From Marimonas lutisalis (GTDB lineage Bacteria; Pseudomonadota; Alphaproteobacteria; Rhodobacterales; Rhodobacteraceae), in the NCBI RefSeq assembly GCF_005434965.1, contig NZ_SKCI01000001.1, positions 642,952 through 706,951 on the forward strand: 64,000 nt of DNA, read 5' to 3'. The translations under genes and the position numbers were made by a program. Shown here piece after piece: positions 53,331-62,323 of the stretch (positions within the stretch are counted from its first letter, which is position 1; each line of letters starts with the position of its first letter). The notes beneath the pieces were generated by a model, which was not told where the DNA came from, searched no databases, and worked only from the letters and a program-made list of their open reading frames with translations.

Positions 53331-53936
53331 TCAGAATTTCATCACGTAGGCGATGCCGGCAACCAGCAGGTTGATCTTGGCGCTGCCCATGGCAACGCCG
53401 TTCAGCGTCACGTCAGGCTCGATCTGGATGTAGCGCAGATCGGCGCGGATCGCCGCCTTGTCGGAGAGTTCGTAATCGGCACCGGCATGCAGGGCAAAGC
53501 CAAAACTGTTTTCGATGCCGAGCGTGCCGAGCGGCGTCGATTCATCGAAGAAGATCGTGTAGTTGATGCCCGCGCCGATGAAAGGCGTGACCTTCCCGAC
53601 GGTCGGGATGTGGTAATTGACCGAGACGGTCGGCGGCAGGTGCTTGGTTTCGCCGATATAGACGCCGTTGGAATAGATCGAGTGCTTGAACGGCGTAGCG
53701 GCCAGAACCTCGATCCCGACATTGTCACGGACGAAGTATTCGAAGGCCAGCGTCGGGCGCGTGTCGTTGCTGACGTCGATCGGCGTCGGGCCGGCCAGCG
53801 GGCCGTTATCGTCCTGCGGACGGACATAGCCGAGGCCAAAGGCAAGGGTCATGCTGCCCTGGTCCTGCGCGGTGGCAGGGATGGCGGTGAGAGCGGCGAG
53901 CGCGATGGCAGATGCGGTGGCGAGTGTTTTCTTCAT
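53331..53936 (-). CDS. ompW: OmpW family outer-membrane protein
   Basis: The 201-residue protein has a signal peptide (MKKTLATASAIALAALTAIP, cut after ATAQ). A small beta-barrel follows, with alternating hydrophobic strands such as VTPFIGAGINYTIFFDESTP and a terminal aromatic residue, ...IAYVMKF, as required for outer-membrane insertion. OmpW proteins form narrow hydrophobic channels and in E. coli respond to oxygen. An FNR-type box lies 65 nt upstream of the start codon, consistent with that control. Confidence 0.92.
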   Translation of the reverse strand: MKKTLATASAIALAALTAIPATAQDQGSMTLAFGLGYVRPQDDNGPLAGPTPIDVSNDTRPTLAFEYFVRDNVGIEVLAATPFKHSIYSNGVYIGETKHLPPTVSVNYHIPTVGKVTPFIGAGINYTIFFDESTPLGTLGIENSFGFALHAGADYELSDKAAIRADLRYIQIEPDVTLNGVAMGSAKINLLVAGIAYVMKF

Positions 53937-54000
53937 GATCGTTATCCGTTGTCTTGCGCGCGTCCGATGCGACTTGTGCGCCGCGCGCGCCGTTACGGCA

Positions 54001-54014
54001 TTGACTTGCATCAA
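54001..54014. promoter_or_regulatory. FNR/FnrL-type binding box upstream of ompW
   Basis: TTGACTTGCATCAA fits the FNR-family consensus TTGAY-N4-RTCAA with all ten half-site bases matching. It is 65-78 nt upstream of the ompW start codon and 81-94 nt upstream of the divergent carboxylase gene, so it could influence either. Confidence 0.75.
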
Positions 54015-54094
54015 GAAAATGAAATTTCTGCGGCCCTGTTGCCGTGGAGCTACGAGGTGCCGGGGAGGCACGCATCGCAAGCGGAGGACGTCGC

Positions 54095-55699
54095 ATGAAA
54101 CTGCAATCCCAGGCTATCCCGTCGTCGGACAGCTTCAAGGCCAATCGCGATGGCCACCTGGAGGCGTTGCGCGTGGCGCAGGAGGCGGCGGAACTTGCCG
54201 CACAGGGCGGCGGCGCGAAATCGCGCGAGCGGCATGTGTCGCGTGGCAAGATGCTGCCGCGCGAGCGGGTGGCGAACCTGCTCGATCCTGGCAGCCCGTT
54301 CCTGGAAGTCGGTGCGACGGCGGCGCACGGGATGTATGACGGGGCTGCGCCCGGCGCGGGAATGATCACGGGCATCGGCCGGGTCATGGGCCGCGAGGTG
54401 ATGGTGGTGTGCAACGATGCCACCGTGAAGGGCGGCACCTATTACCCGATGACGGTGAAGAAGCACCTGCGCGCCCAGGAGATCGCGGAGCAGAACCACC
54501 TGCCATGCGTGTATCTGGTCGACAGCGGGGGTGCGAACCTGCCGCAGCAGGACGAGGTGTTCCCGGACCGGGATCATTTCGGGCGGATTTTCTACAACCA
54601 GGCCAACATGAGCGCCAAGGGCATTCCGCAGATTGCCGTGGTCATGGGATCGTGCACCGCGGGCGGCGCCTATGTGCCGGCGATGAGCGATGTCAGCATC
54701 ATCGTGAAGGAACAGGGCACGATTTTCCTGGCCGGGCCGCCCCTGGTGAAGGCCGCCACCGGCGAGGTGGTGAGCGCCGAGGACCTGGGCGGGGGCGATG
54801 TGCACACGCGCCTTTCGGGTGTGGCCGATTACCTGGCCGAGGACGACGCGCATGCGCTGGCGCTGGCACGGCGGGCGGTGGGCAACCTGGGCGCGGGGCA
54901 GGCGCCCGGCCTGCAGGGGCAATCACCCGAAGAACCGGCCTATGACCCCGAGGAAATCCTGGGCGTGGTGCCGGCCGATCTGCGCACGCCCTATGACATC
55001 CGCGAGGTGATCGCACGGGTGGTGGACGGGAGCCGCTTTGACGAGTTCAAGGCGCGGTTCGGCGAAACGCTGGTCTGCGGGTTTGCGCATGTCAAAGGCA
55101 TGCCCGTGGGCATTGTCGCCAATAACGGGGTGCTGTTCAGCGAAAGCGCCGTAAAGGGCGCGCATTTCGTGGAGCTGTGCAGCCAGCGCAAGATCCCGCT
55201 GGTGTTCCTGCAGAACATCACCGGCTTCATGGTGGGCCGGAAATACGAAAACGAAGGCATCGCCCGGCACGGCGCCAAGATGGTGACGGCGGTGGCCTGC
55301 ACCAGGGTGCCGAAGATCACCATGCTGGTGGGCGGCAGTTTCGGAGCGGGCAACTATGGCATGGCCGGGCGGGCCTATAGCCCGCGCTTTCTGTGGACCT
55401 GGCCCAATTCGCGCATCAGCGTGATGGGCGGCGAGCAGGCGGCGGGCGTGCTGGCCACCGTGAAGCGCGATGCGATCGAGCGGGCGGGCGAAACATGGAG
55501 CGCCGAGGAAGAGGCCGAGTTCAAGCGGCCCACGATCGAGATGTTCGAGGAGCAGAGCCATCCGCTTTATGCCAGCGCGCGGCTGTGGGATGACGGCGTG
55601 GTGGACCCGCGCAAGACCCGCGACGTTCTGGCGCTGAGCCTGCGGGCGGCGCTGAACGCCCCGATCGAGGAGACACGTTTCGGCGTGTTCCGGATGTGA
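54095..55699 (+). CDS. Methylcrotonoyl-CoA carboxylase, carboxyltransferase (beta) subunit
   Basis: The 534-residue carboxyltransferase has [60 protein letters not shown] and [20 protein letters not shown], the pattern of the MccB subunit rather than of propionyl-CoA carboxylase. It transfers carboxyl from biotin to 3-methylcrotonyl-CoA. Start at MKLQSQAIP preceded by GGAGGA. Its biotin-carrying partner is at 58649, separated by six genes. Confidence 0.93.
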   Translation: MKLQSQAIPSSDSFKANRDGHLEALRVAQEAAELAAQGGGAKSRERHVSRGKMLPRERVANLLDPGSPFLEVGATAAHGMYDGAAPGAGMITGIGRVMGREVMVVCNDATVKGGTYYPMTVKKHLRAQEIAEQNHLPCVYLVDSGGANLPQQDEVFPDRDHFGRIFYNQANMSAKGIPQIAVVMGSCTAGGAYVPAMSDVSIIVKEQGTIFLAGPPLVKAATGEVVSAEDLGGGDVHTRLSGVADYLAEDDAHALALARRAVGNLGAGQAPGLQGQSPEEPAYDPEEILGVVPADLRTPYDIREVIARVVDGSRFDEFKARFGETLVCGFAHVKGMPVGIVANNGVLFSESAVKGAHFVELCSQRKIPLVFLQNITGFMVGRKYENEGIARHGAKMVTAVACTRVPKITMLVGGSFGAGNYGMAGRAYSPRFLWTWPNSRISVMGGEQAAGVLATVKRDAIERAGETWSAEEEAEFKRPTIEMFEEQSHPLYASARLWDDGVVDPRKTRDVLALSLRAALNAPIEETRFGVFRM

Positions 55700-55703
55700 G
55701 CCG

Positions 55704-56210
55704 ATGGCGGAGCGTCTGAAACCCGGCGAACGGCGCGCCACCGCGCCCAACCGCGAAACCGGCATGTCCTGGGTGACGGTAAGCCGGGAAGAGGCGCATG
55801 CGCATCCCAAGGGGCAGCTGAACTGGCTGATTTACCTGATCATCGTCTATTTCGCGGTGGTGGCCGGGCTGAAGGCCTGGGTCGTGACACAGTTCGGTGG
55901 TGGGGCCTTGCTGATGCTGGGGGCATCGGTGCTGCCGCTGCTGACGGCCGGGCTGTTGTGGCTACGCGCGGCGCTGGCGCGGGTGCTGGTGGTCGCCTCG
56001 GGTATCCTGACCGTGTTCCAGACGATGAACAGCGGGTTCAGGGGGCTGGCCGAGCTGGGCATGGGCAGTGCGCTCTATGGCCTGGCCGAGATCGTCATCA
56101 TCCTGGTGATCACGATCTACATGTGGGAGGGCGAACGGCCAAACCTGATCTATGCCAATCGCTATCGCAGGTATGAGGGCACCGATACGCCCGGGGATGA
56201 GGCATCGTGA
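55704..56210 (+). CDS. Hypothetical inner-membrane protein, four TM segments
   Basis: The 168-residue protein starts 4 nt after the carboxylase stop. After a polar N-terminus of about 38 residues there are four hydrophobic segments (LIYLIIVYFAVVAGLKAWVV; GGALLMLGASVLPLLTAGLL; ARVLVVASGILTVFQTM; LYGLAEIVIILVITIYM). A short charged tail closes the protein. No motif recognised. It is coupled to the next gene by GTGA. Confidence 0.75.
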   Translation: MAERLKPGERRATAPNRETGMSWVTVSREEAHAHPKGQLNWLIYLIIVYFAVVAGLKAWVVTQFGGGALLMLGASVLPLLTAGLLWLRAALARVLVVASGILTVFQTMNSGFRGLAELGMGSALYGLAEIVIILVITIYMWEGERPNLIYANRYRRYEGTDTPGDEAS

Positions 56211-57175
56211 ACGGTGCTGCGCTGATAGAAACGCGGTTCACCCGCGCCTTCGGTCTGCGCGCGCCGATCGCCAGTGCGCCGATGGCCTTTGCCGCCGGTG
56301 GGCGGCTGGCCGCGGCGGTGAGCGGGGCGGGGGCGTTGGGGTTCATCGGGGGCGGATATGGCGATGCCGAGTGGCTGACCCGCGAATGGCAGGCGGCGGG
56401 CAACGCGCGCGTTGGCTGTGGTTTCATCACCTGGAAGCTGAGCGAGGCGCCGGGCCTGTTGGAGCAGGCGTTGGCACGCCGGCCGGCGGGGCTGTTTTTG
56501 TCTTTCGGTGACCTGGTGCCGCATGCCGAGCTGGTGAAGGCAGCAGGCGTGCCGCTTTTCGCGCAGGTGCAGAGCCTGGCGATGGCCCGCGAGGCGGTGG
56601 CGGCGGGTGCCGACGTGATCGTGGCGCAGGGAAGCGAGGCCGGCGGGCATGGCGCGACACGCGGCACCATGGCGCTGGTGCCCGAGGTGGTGGACGCGGT
56701 GGGCGACCGCGCGATGGTGCTGGCCGCAGGTGGTATCGCGGACGGGCGGGGCCTGGCGGCGGCGCTGATGCTGGGGGCCGACGGGGTGCTGATGGGCACG
56801 CGGTTCTGGGCGGCGGAAGAGGCGCTGGTGGCGCCGGGGTTTCACGCCGCGGCCGTGGCGGCCGACGGGGACGGTACGGCGCGCACGTCGCTGCCTGACC
56901 AGGCGCGCGGTTACCAGTGGCCGGGCGATTTCACCATCCGCACGCTGCGCAATTCCTGGGTGCGGCGCTGGGAAGGCGACATGGAGGGCCCGGTGGGCGC
57001 CGCCGCGCGCGGGGCTTATGCCAGAGCGATCGCCGAGGGCGATGCCGAAGGCGCGCCGGCGATCGTGGGCGAGGCGGTGGGGCTGGTCGAACGGGTCGCG
57101 CCGGCGGCCGATATCGTGGCGCGGGTAGTGGACGAGGCCCGCGCGGCCCTGGCCGGGGGGGCGGCGCGATGCTGA
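56207..57175 (+). CDS. Nitronate monooxygenase family protein
   Basis: The 322-residue FMN-dependent TIM-barrel has APIASAPMAFAAGGRLAAAV at the N-terminus, VAAGADVIVAQGSEAGGHGA with the His proposed as catalytic base, and MVLAAGGIADGRGLAAALML with the FMN-phosphate loop. It oxidises nitronates such as propionate-3-nitronate. The start is GTG in a GTGA overlap. Homologues often sit in degradation operons without a known role; a detoxifying function is inferred. Confidence 0.87.
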   Translation: MNGAALIETRFTRAFGLRAPIASAPMAFAAGGRLAAAVSGAGALGFIGGGYGDAEWLTREWQAAGNARVGCGFITWKLSEAPGLLEQALARRPAGLFLSFGDLVPHAELVKAAGVPLFAQVQSLAMAREAVAAGADVIVAQGSEAGGHGATRGTMALVPEVVDAVGDRAMVLAAGGIADGRGLAAALMLGADGVLMGTRFWAAEEALVAPGFHAAAVAADGDGTARTSLPDQARGYQWPGDFTIRTLRNSWVRRWEGDMEGPVGAAARGAYARAIAEGDAEGAPAIVGEAVGLVERVAPAADIVARVVDEARAALAGGAARC

Positions 57176-57609
57176 TGCTGGCCCGGGTGCTTATTCTGAC
57201 AGCCGCCACGCTGGCGGCCTGGCTATACGTTGTGCGCTGGCAGGAACGGCGGGCAGGGGCCGAGACCTGCCGGGTGAGCTATGTATCTGATGGGGACACG
57301 GTGGCCCTGAGCTGCGGGGGGCGCGAGGTGACCGCGCGCGTGCAGGGACTGGATACGCCCGAGACCCGCGATGCCCGCTGCACGGCGGAGCGCAAAGCGG
57401 GTGACGCCGCGACCGAGCGGCTGCGCGAGATGCTGCGCGAAGGCGCCATCGAGATCCGGCGGCGCGGCAGCGACAAATACGGCCGCTGGCTGATCCGGGT
57501 GCGCATCGAGGGGCAGGACGTGGCCGAGCGCCTGATCGGCGAGGGGCTGGCCGTGCCCTATCGCGGCGGGCAACGGATCGACTGGTGCAAGCGGCTGGAG
57601 GCGGTGTGA
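57169..57609 (+). CDS. Staphylococcal-nuclease-like (SNase) protein
   Basis: The 146-residue protein has a hydrophobic N-terminus (MLMLARVLILTAATLAAWLY) serving as signal anchor. The nuclease fold follows: VSYVSDGDTVALSCGGREVT, ARVQGLDTPETRD (the Asp/Arg region), then DKYGRWLIRVRIEGQDVAER. Thermonuclease-type enzymes cut DNA and RNA with calcium, outside the cytoplasm. It overlaps the upstream stop by 7 nt and the next ATG by TGATG. Confidence 0.87.
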   Translation: MLMLARVLILTAATLAAWLYVVRWQERRAGAETCRVSYVSDGDTVALSCGGREVTARVQGLDTPETRDARCTAERKAGDAATERLREMLREGAIEIRRRGSDKYGRWLIRVRIEGQDVAERLIGEGLAVPYRGGQRIDWCKRLEAV

Positions 57610-58019
57610 TGGAGCTGGACGCGGCGAAAGCGCGCCATCCCGGGGCCGAGGCGTTCCGCTTTGGCGACAACGCAAAGCTGAACGCGGAGGTGCTGGCGCT
57701 GGTGCTGCGTGGTGCCAAGACGGTGACCTGCGACGCGGTGGCCGGTTTTGCCGCGCGCGGCGAACCGCTGCCCGAACCCGGCCGGGTGGACATTGCCTGT
57801 GACTGGGAGTGGCGCCCGGTCTGCGCGCTGCGAACAGTCGAGGTGCTGCGGATGCCATTCGCGGACATGCCGGATGATCTGATCGCGGCGCAGGGCGAGT
57901 TTGCCGATCTCGAGGACTGGCGGCGCGGTTATGCCGCCTATCTGGGCCGTACCGTGGGGTTCGAGCCGGGGCTGGAGATGCTGGTGGAGCGCTTCGATCT
58001 GGTGGAGGTGTTCGCATGA
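57609..58019 (+). CDS. ASCH domain protein
   Basis: The 136-residue protein fits the ASCH fold (PUA-like RNA-binding): EAFRFGDNAKLNAEVLALVL, RGAKTVTCDAVAGFAARGEP, CDWEWRPVCALRTVEVLRMP and ADLEDWRRGYAAYLGR. Related proteins bind RNA or have N4-acetylcytidine amidohydrolase activity. Its ATG overlaps the nuclease stop (TGATG), indicating coupled translation. Confidence 0.8.
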   Translation: MELDAAKARHPGAEAFRFGDNAKLNAEVLALVLRGAKTVTCDAVAGFAARGEPLPEPGRVDIACDWEWRPVCALRTVEVLRMPFADMPDDLIAAQGEFADLEDWRRGYAAYLGRTVGFEPGLEMLVERFDLVEVFA

Positions 58020-58028
58020 GCGGCGGAC

Positions 58029-58152
58029 CCGCCCCCCGGGCCACGCGCCCGCCCACCCACCCCGCATGGCCCGGGGGGCGGCGGTCAGAGCCGTCAGCGT
58101 TCGGCCCGTGGAGGACGCGGGATTTGAGTATTTGTGACCAAGAAAGAGCGGG
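58029..58152. repeat. Dispersed intergenic element, copy C: hairpin with G-quadruplex-type loop plus tail
   Basis: A 19-bp stem (58029-58047 with 58063-58081, one A-C mismatch) encloses exactly the 15-nt loop CCCGCCCACCCACCC. The opposite strand is GGGTGGGTGGGCGGG. Forty-one nt later the tail TTTGAGTATTTGTGACCAAG continues AAAGAGCGGGG, 9 nt before the macrodomain gene. Stem bases differ from copy B yet stay paired. Confidence 0.8.
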
Positions 58153-58161
58153 GTGCGCGGC

Positions 58162-58656
58162 ATGATCGAGGTCTGGCGCGGGGATATCACGACGCTGGAT
58201 GTCTGCGCGGTGGTGAATGCCGCCAATTCCTCGCTTCTGGGCGGCGGTGGGGTGGATGGCGCCATTCACCGGGCTGCAGGGCCCGGGCTTTTGCAGGAGT
58301 GCCGGGGCCTGGGCGGTTGTCCGACGGGCGAGGCGCGGGTGACTGCCGGGTATGATCTGCCCGCGCGCTGGGTGATCCACACGGTGGGACCCGTCTGGCG
58401 GGGCGGGGACGCAGGCGAGGATGAAAAGCTGGCCTCATGCTATCGCGAGAGCCTGCGGCTGGCGCGGGAAAAGGGCTGTGACAGCATGGCGTTCCCGGCG
58501 ATTTCGACCGGGGTATACGGGTTTCCGAAAGAGCGCGCGGCACGGATCGCGGTGCGGGAATTGAAGGGGGCGGACCTGCGCGTGGTGCTGGTGGCCTTTG
58601 ACGCAGAGACCGAGACGCTGCTGAAGGCGGCGGTGAAGGAGGGACGAGATGTTTGA
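58162..58656 (+). CDS. Macrodomain protein (O-acetyl-ADP-ribose deacetylase type)
   Basis: The 164-residue protein consists of one macrodomain. [20 protein letters not shown] binds adenine, [20 protein letters not shown] is the catalytic GGG/Asp loop, and [17 protein letters not shown] is the diphosphate loop. Members bind ADP-ribose and hydrolyse O-acetyl-ADP-ribose or ADP-ribosylated residues. Start ATG 58162 (GTG 58153 possible). It overlaps the carboxylase alpha ATG by 8 bp. Confidence 0.9.
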   Translation: MIEVWRGDITTLDVCAVVNAANSSLLGGGGVDGAIHRAAGPGLLQECRGLGGCPTGEARVTAGYDLPARWVIHTVGPVWRGGDAGEDEKLASCYRESLRLAREKGCDSMAFPAISTGVYGFPKERAARIAVRELKGADLRVVLVAFDAETETLLKAAVKEGRDV

Positions 58657-60595
58657 CAAGATCCTGATCGCGAACCGGGGCGAGATTGCCTGCCGGGTGG
58701 CATCGACGGCGCGGGCGATGGGCGTGCGCGTTGTGGCGGTTTATTCCGATGCCGATGCGGGCGCGGCGCATGTCGCAGCTGCCGACGAGGCCGTGCATAT
58801 CGGCGGCAGCGCCCCCGCCGAGAGCTATCTGCGCGGCGACCGGATCATCGCGGCGGCGTTGGAAACCGGCGCGCAGGCGATCCATCCCGGTTATGGTTTC
58901 CTGTCGGAAAATCCCGATTTCGTCCGTGCCGTCGAGGCGGCTGGGCTGGTCTTTATCGGCCCGTCGGCCGAGGCGATCGACGCGATGGGTCTGAAGGATG
59001 CGGCCAAGAAGCTGATGGAGGAGGCCGGCGTGCCGGTGGTGCCCGGCTATCACGGCACCAACCAGGACCCCGAGCACCTTTCGGGTGCCGCCGATGCCAT
59101 CGGCTATCCGGTTCTGATCAAGGCCGTGGCGGGCGGTGGCGGCAAGGGCATGCGGCTGGTCGAAAAGCCGCAGGATTTCATGGAGGCACTGGCCAGCGCC
59201 CAGGGCGAAGCGAAAACCGCCTTCGGCAACGCCGATGTTCTGATCGAGAAGTTCGTGTCCCAGCCCCGGCATATCGAGGTGCAGGTCTTTGGCGATGGCA
59301 CGCGCGCGGTGCATCTTTTCGAGCGCGACTGTTCGCTTCAGCGGCGCCACCAGAAGGTGATCGAGGAGGCGCCCGCACCGGGCATGACCGCGGAGATGCG
59401 CGCCGCCATGGGCCAGGCGGCGGTGCGTGCGGCCGAGGCGATCGGCTACAAGGGTGCGGGCACGGTGGAATTCATCGTCGACGGCTCGCGCGGGCTGCGC
59501 CCCGACGGGTTCTGGTTCATGGAAATGAACACGCGGTTGCAGGTGGAACATCCGGTGACCGAGGCGATTACCGGTGTGGACCTGGTGGAATGGCAGCTGC
59601 GCGTGGCGGCGGGCGAAGGCCTGCCGATGCGGCAGGAGGACCTGTCGATCACGGGTCACGCCTTCGAGGCGCGGCTTTATGCCGAGGACGTGCCCAAAGG
59701 ATTCCTGCCTGCGACCGGCACGCTGTCACATCTGCGCTTCGCGCCCGGCGCGCGGGCCGATAGCGGGGTGCGGCCGGGCGACACGATTTCCCCCTACTAC
59801 GATCCGATGATCGCCAAGCTGATCACCCATGGCCCCACTCGCGCGATTGCATTGAAACGCATGGCGCAGGCGCTGAAGGAAACGGAAGTGGCCGGTACCG
59901 TGACCAACCTGGCCTTTCTCGGCGCGCTTTGCGCGCACGAGGGATTCGCCAGCGGCGAGGTCGATACCGGGCTGATTGGCCGCGACCTGGACAGCCTCGC
60001 GCAGGACCCAGCACCGGCGCCAGCCACGCTGGCGCAGGCGGCGATGGCTGCGCTGGGCCTGATGGCGGCGCCCGACTGGGCGCAGGGTTTCGCGCTCTGG
60101 GCCCCGGGCTGGCGGCAGCTCACGCTAGAGCATGCAGACAAACCGCAGACCGTGCGCGTGCAACTGCGCGCGCCCGGGACTGTTCTGGTCGACACGGGCG
60201 CGCAGACGGTCGAGGCGCACTGGCAGGACGGCTGGCTACTGGACGGCAGGAAAGCCGTCCCCTGGGCCTCAAGTGCTGATACCATCACGATTTTCGCCGA
60301 TTTCGGCCAGGCCTTCAGGGTTGTCGACCCGCTGGAGCGGGCTGCGGCGGCAGGGGCCGGCGCGGGCGTGATCGAGGCCCCGATGCCGGGGCTGGTGAAG
60401 GCGGTCTTTGCCGAGGCGGGCCAGCAGGTGCACGAAGGTGACCGGCTGGCGGTCTTGGAGGCGATGAAGATGGAGCACGCGCTGCTGGCCGCGCGCGATG
60501 GCGTCGTGGCCGAAGTGCTGGTCGAGGCGGGGACGCAGGTCGAGGCGGGCGCGGCGCTGATCCGGCTGGAAGACGAGGCGGATGCGGCGGCATGA
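58649..60595 (+). CDS. Methylcrotonoyl-CoA carboxylase, biotin-containing (alpha) subunit
   Basis: The 648-residue protein has a biotin carboxylase domain ([60 protein letters not shown]) and a C-terminal biotinyl domain with [20 protein letters not shown], the Lys being the biotin site. With MccB it carboxylates 3-methylcrotonyl-CoA. Propionyl-CoA carboxylase alpha is similar, but the leucine-pathway neighbours favour MccA. Confidence 0.94.
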   Translation: MFDKILIANRGEIACRVASTARAMGVRVVAVYSDADAGAAHVAAADEAVHIGGSAPAESYLRGDRIIAAALETGAQAIHPGYGFLSENPDFVRAVEAAGLVFIGPSAEAIDAMGLKDAAKKLMEEAGVPVVPGYHGTNQDPEHLSGAADAIGYPVLIKAVAGGGGKGMRLVEKPQDFMEALASAQGEAKTAFGNADVLIEKFVSQPRHIEVQVFGDGTRAVHLFERDCSLQRRHQKVIEEAPAPGMTAEMRAAMGQAAVRAAEAIGYKGAGTVEFIVDGSRGLRPDGFWFMEMNTRLQVEHPVTEAITGVDLVEWQLRVAAGEGLPMRQEDLSITGHAFEARLYAEDVPKGFLPATGTLSHLRFAPGARADSGVRPGDTISPYYDPMIAKLITHGPTRAIALKRMAQALKETEVAGTVTNLAFLGALCAHEGFASGEVDTGLIGRDLDSLAQDPAPAPATLAQAAMAALGLMAAPDWAQGFALWAPGWRQLTLEHADKPQTVRVQLRAPGTVLVDTGAQTVEAHWQDGWLLDGRKAVPWASSADTITIFADFGQAFRVVDPLERAAAAGAGAGVIEAPMPGLVKAVFAEAGQQVHEGDRLAVLEAMKMEHALLAARDGVVAEVLVEAGTQVEAGAALIRLEDEADAAA

Positions 60596-60602
60596 GCGAT
60601 GT

Positions 60603-60632
60603 GCCGCTCTTTCTTGGCAAAAATACTCATGG
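60603..60632 (-). repeat. Dispersed intergenic element, tail only, copy E (reverse orientation)
   Basis: Read on the minus strand this is ATGAGTATTTTTGCCAAGAA followed by AGAGCGGCAC, nearly identical to copy A's tail. Further upstream on the same strand (60690-60719) is a 12-bp hairpin (GTGGCCGCGG arms, 6-nt loop), without the C-rich loop. Between carboxylase alpha and GST genes. Confidence 0.65.
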
Positions 60633-60773
60633 CGTCCGGCGTGATCCTAGAGCAAGTTTCGCAGGCGAAAACCGCTTGATGGCAAGCCCGCGTGGCCGCG
60701 GCGCCAGCCGCGGCCATGCCCCACGGCGACGGCGCAGCCGGCGCAAAACCTGATGGAAGAGAAAGGGCGAGAC

Positions 60774-61445
60774 ATGTCCGAAACACCGATCAGACTGCAC
60801 AGCGTGGCGGGGTCACGCTCGTTCCGGGTCTTGTGGCTGCTCTACGAGCTTGGGCTGGAACCCGAGGTGATCTCCTATGACATCGCGAAGGGCGATCTGC
60901 GGAACCCGGAGTTCCTGGGGCTGAGTCCGGCGGGGCGGGTGCCGGTGCTGGAAATCGGCGGGCAGGTGCTCTTCGAAAGTGGTGCCATCGTCGAATACCT
61001 GGCCGAGACGCATCCCGAAGCGGGGCTGGCACCGGGCCCGGGCGAGGAGGAGCGGGCGCAATACCTGACCTGGCTGCATTATGCCGAGACGGTGGGCGTG
61101 CTGATCCAGAACCTCAACCTGCAGCAGGTGTTCCTGCCCGATCCGGCGATGCGTTCGCCCACGGTGATCGGGATCGAGGTGAAGCGGCTGGCGATCTCGC
61201 TGAAGCCGTTGGAGCAGGTCTTTGGCCCGCAGGACTACCTGCTGAGGCGCGGGTTCTCGGCGGCGGACACGATGATGGGCTTCACCCTCGAGGCGGCGCG
61301 GCACTACGTGCATTTCGACCGTTTTCCGAACCTTTCGGCCTATAAGGACCGGATCGAGGTGCGGCCCGCCTATCAGCGCGCGCTGGAGGCCGAGGGGTTG
61401 CAGAAATTCTATGACCGGGAATTCTACGACGTGCCCGAGGCATGA
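60774..61445 (+). CDS. Glutathione S-transferase family protein
   Basis: The 223-residue protein has a thioredoxin-like N-terminal domain (RLHSVAGSRSFRVLWLLYEL, with a possible catalytic Ser; PAGRVPVLEIGGQVLFESGA, the glutathione-binding Pro and Glu-Ser). A helical C-terminal domain follows. Such enzymes conjugate glutathione or act in isomerase roles. Start MSETPIRLHS is preferred to an upstream in-frame ATG. It sits inside the leucine cluster. Confidence 0.88.
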   Translation: MSETPIRLHSVAGSRSFRVLWLLYELGLEPEVISYDIAKGDLRNPEFLGLSPAGRVPVLEIGGQVLFESGAIVEYLAETHPEAGLAPGPGEEERAQYLTWLHYAETVGVLIQNLNLQQVFLPDPAMRSPTVIGIEVKRLAISLKPLEQVFGPQDYLLRRGFSAADTMMGFTLEAARHYVHFDRFPNLSAYKDRIEVRPAYQRALEAEGLQKFYDREFYDVPEA

Positions 61446-61459
61446 GAGACGAGGGGTAA

Positions 61460-62323
61460 ATGGCGGAATACGTTGAAATATTCGAGATGGGCCCGCGCGA
61501 TGGGCTACAGAACGAGAAGCGGCGGATCCCGACGGCCGAGAAGATCGCGCTGGTCGATCTGCTGAGCGGCGCGGGGTTCCGGCGTATCGAAGTGGCGAGT
61601 TTCGTGAGCCCCAAATGGGTGCCGCAGATGGCGGATTCGGCCGAAGTGCTGGCGGGGATTACGCGGGCGCCGGGGGTGCGCTACGCGGCGCTGACGCCCA
61701 ACATGCGCGGCTTCGAGGGCGCGGTGGCGGCGAAGGCCGACGAGGTGGCGATATTCGGCAGCGCCTCGGAAGGGTTTTCCAAGGCCAATATCAACGCCAC
61801 GATCGCTGAGAGCCTTGAGCGGTTCGCGCCGATCATGGCGGCCGCAAAGGAGATCGGCATGCCGGTGCGGGGCTATATTTCCTGTGTGACAGACTGCCCC
61901 TATGACGGGCCGACCCCGCCCGAAGAGGTGGCGCGGGTGGCGGAAATCCTATGGAAGATGGGGGTTTACGAGATCAGCCTGGGCGACACGATCGGCCAGG
62001 GACGCCCCGAGACGATCGACGCGATGCTGGGCGCGGTGCTGAAGGTGGTGCCAGCCGAAAAGCTGGCCGGGCATTACCACGACACCGGCGGCCGGGCGCT
62101 GGAGAATATCGAGGTATCGCTGGCCCGCGGGCTGCGCGTGTTCGATGCCGCCGTGGGGGGGCTGGGCGGTTGTCCCTATGCGCCGGGTGCCGCTGGCAAC
62201 GTGGCGACCGAAGCCGTGCATGACCGGCTGACGGCGCTGGGTCATGACACAGGGCTGGATCGTCAAGTGATTGAAAAGGCGGGAGAAATGGCGCGGAAAA
62301 TGAGGGGTGAGCCGGATGTATGA
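61460..62323 (+). CDS. Hydroxymethylglutaryl-CoA lyase
   Basis: The 287-residue TIM-barrel lyase has EMGPRDGLQNEKRRIPTAEK, VASFVSPKWVPQMADSAEVL, EISLGDTIGQGRPE and the glycine-rich active loop VGGLGGCPYAPGAAGNVATE with the catalytic Cys. It cleaves HMG-CoA to acetyl-CoA and acetoacetate, ending leucine degradation. Its end overlaps the hydratase gene by 8 bp. Confidence 0.95.
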   Translation: MAEYVEIFEMGPRDGLQNEKRRIPTAEKIALVDLLSGAGFRRIEVASFVSPKWVPQMADSAEVLAGITRAPGVRYAALTPNMRGFEGAVAAKADEVAIFGSASEGFSKANINATIAESLERFAPIMAAAKEIGMPVRGYISCVTDCPYDGPTPPEEVARVAEILWKMGVYEISLGDTIGQGRPETIDAMLGAVLKVVPAEKLAGHYHDTGGRALENIEVSLARGLRVFDAAVGGLGGCPYAPGAAGNVATEAVHDRLTALGHDTGLDRQVIEKAGEMARKMRGEPDV

